Below, piece after piece: positions 6,461-7,618 of a DNA stretch of 7,618 nt. Source of the stretch: an uncultured Verrucomicrobia subdivision 3 bacterium (GTDB lineage: Bacteria; Verrucomicrobiota; Verrucomicrobiae; Limisphaerales; CAMLLE01); NCBI GenBank assembly GCA_946480555.1, contig CAMLLE010000129.1:1-7618 (forward strand), in the 5' to 3' direction. The translations under genes were made by a program, and so were the position numbers. A model generated the notes under the pieces. The model worked only from the letters and a program-made list of their open reading frames with translations, had not been told where the DNA came from and ran no database searches. How positions within the stretch are numbered: position 1 is the stretch's first letter; each line of letters begins with the position of its first letter.

Positions 6461-6489
6461 ATAATCTCAAACGCCTTTGCCCGAGACAA
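6461..6489 (-). promoter_or_regulatory. Putative promoter of the FAH-family dehydratase gene
   Basis: On the minus strand, TTGTCT (6489-6484) and GATTAT (6466-6461), each 4 of 6 to the sigma70 consensus, are 17 bp apart. Only 8 nt (6453-6460) separate the -10 hexamer from the ATG at 6452, and they contain no Shine-Dalgarno sequence. Transcription from here would start at or next to the start codon. Confidence 0.35.
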
Positions 6490-6504
6490 TCGCCGCTTCG
6501 GCGA
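6490..6504. promoter_or_regulatory. Palindrome TCGCCG-CTT-CGGCGA in the divergent control region
   Basis: Perfect 6-bp inverted arms surround a 3-nt centre and directly abut the -35 candidate of the minus-strand gene, in the 134-bp gap between two divergent catabolic genes. This is a natural place for the operator of a sugar-acid-responsive regulator. The motif is short and GC-rich and may be chance. No regulator gene is in the window. Confidence 0.3.
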
Positions 6505-6550
6505 CGGGCCGGCAAACTCATGGATAATTCTCTGCACGACAAAAAATCCA

Positions 6551-6579
6551 TTCAGCGACTGCGCAACCTTGCTTACACT
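6551..6579 (+). promoter_or_regulatory. Putative promoter of the xylonate dehydratase gene
   Basis: TTCAGC (6551-6556, weak -35) and TACACT (6574-6579, 4 of 6 to TATAAT and fitting TANNNT) are 17 bp apart. Only 7 nt (6580-6586) precede the ATG at 6587, with no Shine-Dalgarno sequence in the preceding 20 nt. A leaderless transcript is suggested. Confidence 0.3.
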
Positions 6580-6586
6580 TCCCACG

Positions 6587-7618
6587 ATGAATTTGAGCCC
6601 GGCTTTCGCTTCCGATTCACCTGACATCTATCGCATCCAGACGCGCGGCGCCGGCCCGGCTGGAAGCCTGCCGCTCACTGAGGCGCAACTCCGCCACAGC
6701 GCGAGCGGCGACATCTTCGGCATGACGCAGAACGCGGGCATGGGTTGGAATCCGTCCGAACTCGCCCGCAAACAATTCCTGATATTGAGCACGCAAGGCG
6801 GACTGCGCGCAACCGACGGAACGCCAATCGCACTCGGCTATCACACCGGCCATTGGGAAATCGGACTGCTGGTCCAGGCGGCAGCGGAAGAGTTTCGCCG
6901 GTTGAAAACCATCCCGTTCGCCGGCTTCTGCTCCGATCCATGCGACGGGCGAACTCAGGGAACGACGGGAATGTTCGACAGCCTGCCGTATCGAAATGAC
7001 GCCGCGATCCTGTTTCGGCGACTGGCGCGCTCATTGCCGCAACGCGCTGGCGTGCTCGGAATCGCAACGTGCGACAAAGGTTTGCCGGCCATGTTGATGG
7101 CTGTGGCCGGGCTGCTTGATCTCCCCGGTGTAATCGTGCCCGGCGGTGTCACGCTGCCTCCCGCGAGCGGCGAAGACGCGGGCTCGGTGCAAACGCTCGG
7201 AACCCGTTTCGCACATCAACTCGTGACACTCTCTGAAGCGGCCGATCTCGGCTGCCGCGCGTGTGGTTCGCCGGGCGGCGGCTGTCAGTTTCTCGGAACG
7301 GCGGCAACGTCTCAGGTCATCAGCGAAGCGCTCGGAGTTTCTGTACCGCATTCCGCCCTGGCACCGTCGGGACAGCCAGTGTGGACTGATCTTGCCATTC
7401 GTTCCGCGCGCACGCTGCATCAACTGGAATCCCGCCGCCTCACCACGCGCCAGATTCTCACCGAAGCAAGCATCGAAAACGCGATGGTGTTGCACGCCGC
7501 GTTTGGTGGATCAACCAATTTGCTGCTTCACGTGCCTGCCATCGCCCACGCAGCCGGACTGAAACCGCCGCAGGTAGAGGATTGGATCGCCGTGAACCGC
7601 CGGGTGCCGCGGCTGGTC
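6587..7618 (+). CDS. D-xylonate dehydratase, YjhG/YagF type of the IlvD/Edd family (3' end outside window)
   Basis: The frame is open from ATG at 6587 to the right edge, giving 344 residues of an enzyme that is about 650 residues long in E. coli. It matches my recollection of E. coli YjhG throughout: [16 protein letters not shown] (41-56), [20 protein letters not shown] (116-135), ATCDKGLPA (160-168), [41 protein letters not shown] and [13 protein letters not shown] (303-315). Cys119, Cys162 and Cys233 fall at the three iron-sulfur cluster positions of the IlvD/Edd family, and the DK after Cys162 is the Mg-binding pair. The predicted reaction is D-xylonate to 2-keto-3-deoxy-D-xylonate plus water. 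The start aligns residue for residue with the E. coli N-terminus (DIY near position 13). The gene is divergent from the FAH-type dehydratase that would use its product. Activity on other pentonates cannot be excluded. Confidence 0.94.
   Translation, partial: MNLSPAFASDSPDIYRIQTRGAGPAGSLPLTEAQLRHSASGDIFGMTQNAGMGWNPSELARKQFLILSTQGGLRATDGTPIALGYHTGHWEIGLLVQAAAEEFRRLKTIPFAGFCSDPCDGRTQGTTGMFDSLPYRNDAAILFRRLARSLPQRAGVLGIATCDKGLPAMLMAVAGLLDLPGVIVPGGVTLPPASGEDAGSVQTLGTRFAHQLVTLSEAADLGCRACGSPGGGCQFLGTAATSQVISEALGVSVPHSALAPSGQPVWTDLAIRSARTLHQLESRRLTTRQILTEASIENAMVLHAAFGGSTNLLLHVPAIAHAAGLKPPQVEDWIAVNRRVPRLV

Noticed and set aside
6453..6551. N-terminal extension of the FAH-family protein by 33 residues
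   Set aside because: The frame is open, but the extension is Arg/Ser-rich, the family begins with MKLCRF, and the extension covers the promoter-like hexamers.
7031..7495. 154-codon minus-strand frame
   Set aside because: It lies opposite the strongly conserved xylonate dehydratase and has Arg/Ala-rich composition without motifs.

Overview
The window looks like chromosomal DNA of a GC-rich Gram-negative bacterium. A member of the Verrucomicrobiota, perhaps of the Limisphaerales/Pedosphaera type, is the best guess. This rests on inference: the short 'SSNLVNW ... REFFRIRR' module at the N-terminus of the large secreted protein is a style I associate with that group, and the intergenic hairpin repeats (CTTCCAGC-centred, and 'GCGGATTGCGGATTGC' type) are familiar from verrucomicrobial and planctomycete genomes. 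No 16S rRNA or other decisive marker is present.

Layout, left to right. (1) Positions 1-650 (+) hold the C-terminal end of the chromosome-segregation ATPase SMC, cut by the left edge. (2) Positions 651-1004 are a convergent intergenic region packed with palindromes: a 13-bp-arm hairpin and a head-to-head pair of 62-nt REP-like elements. (3) Positions 1005-4016 (-) encode a 1003-residue secreted protein made of RTX-like calcium-binding repeats arranged in four long modules. (4) Positions 4017-4231 carry its probable promoter and a roughly 33-bp imperfect inverted repeat. (5) Positions 4232-4864 (-) encode the NADH/NAD+-sensing repressor Rex. (6) Positions 5066-5500 (-) encode ribose-5-phosphate isomerase B of the Mycobacterium type. 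(7) Positions 5595-6452 (-) encode an FAH-fold protein that closely resembles 2-keto-3-deoxypentonate dehydratase. (8) Positions 6587-7618 (+), running off the right edge, hold the N-terminal half of a YjhG/YagF-type D-xylonate dehydratase.

The clearest functional unit is at the right end. Two divergently transcribed dehydratases share a 134-bp control region and would catalyse consecutive steps of non-phosphorylative (Weimberg-type) pentose oxidation: D-xylonate to 2-keto-3-deoxy-D-pentonate to 2-ketoglutarate semialdehyde. rpiB follows the second dehydratase on the same strand and may be co-transcribed, adding pentose-phosphate interconversion. Rex comes next on that strand but has its own upstream gap.

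No CRISPR array, tRNA, rRNA, insertion sequence or prophage gene is visible. I found no convincing wholly new multi-gene system. The most unusual signals are the modular RTX protein, the paired REP-like elements whose stems differ by complementary changes, and promoter-like hexamers placed only 7-11 nt before start codons that lack Shine-Dalgarno sequences.
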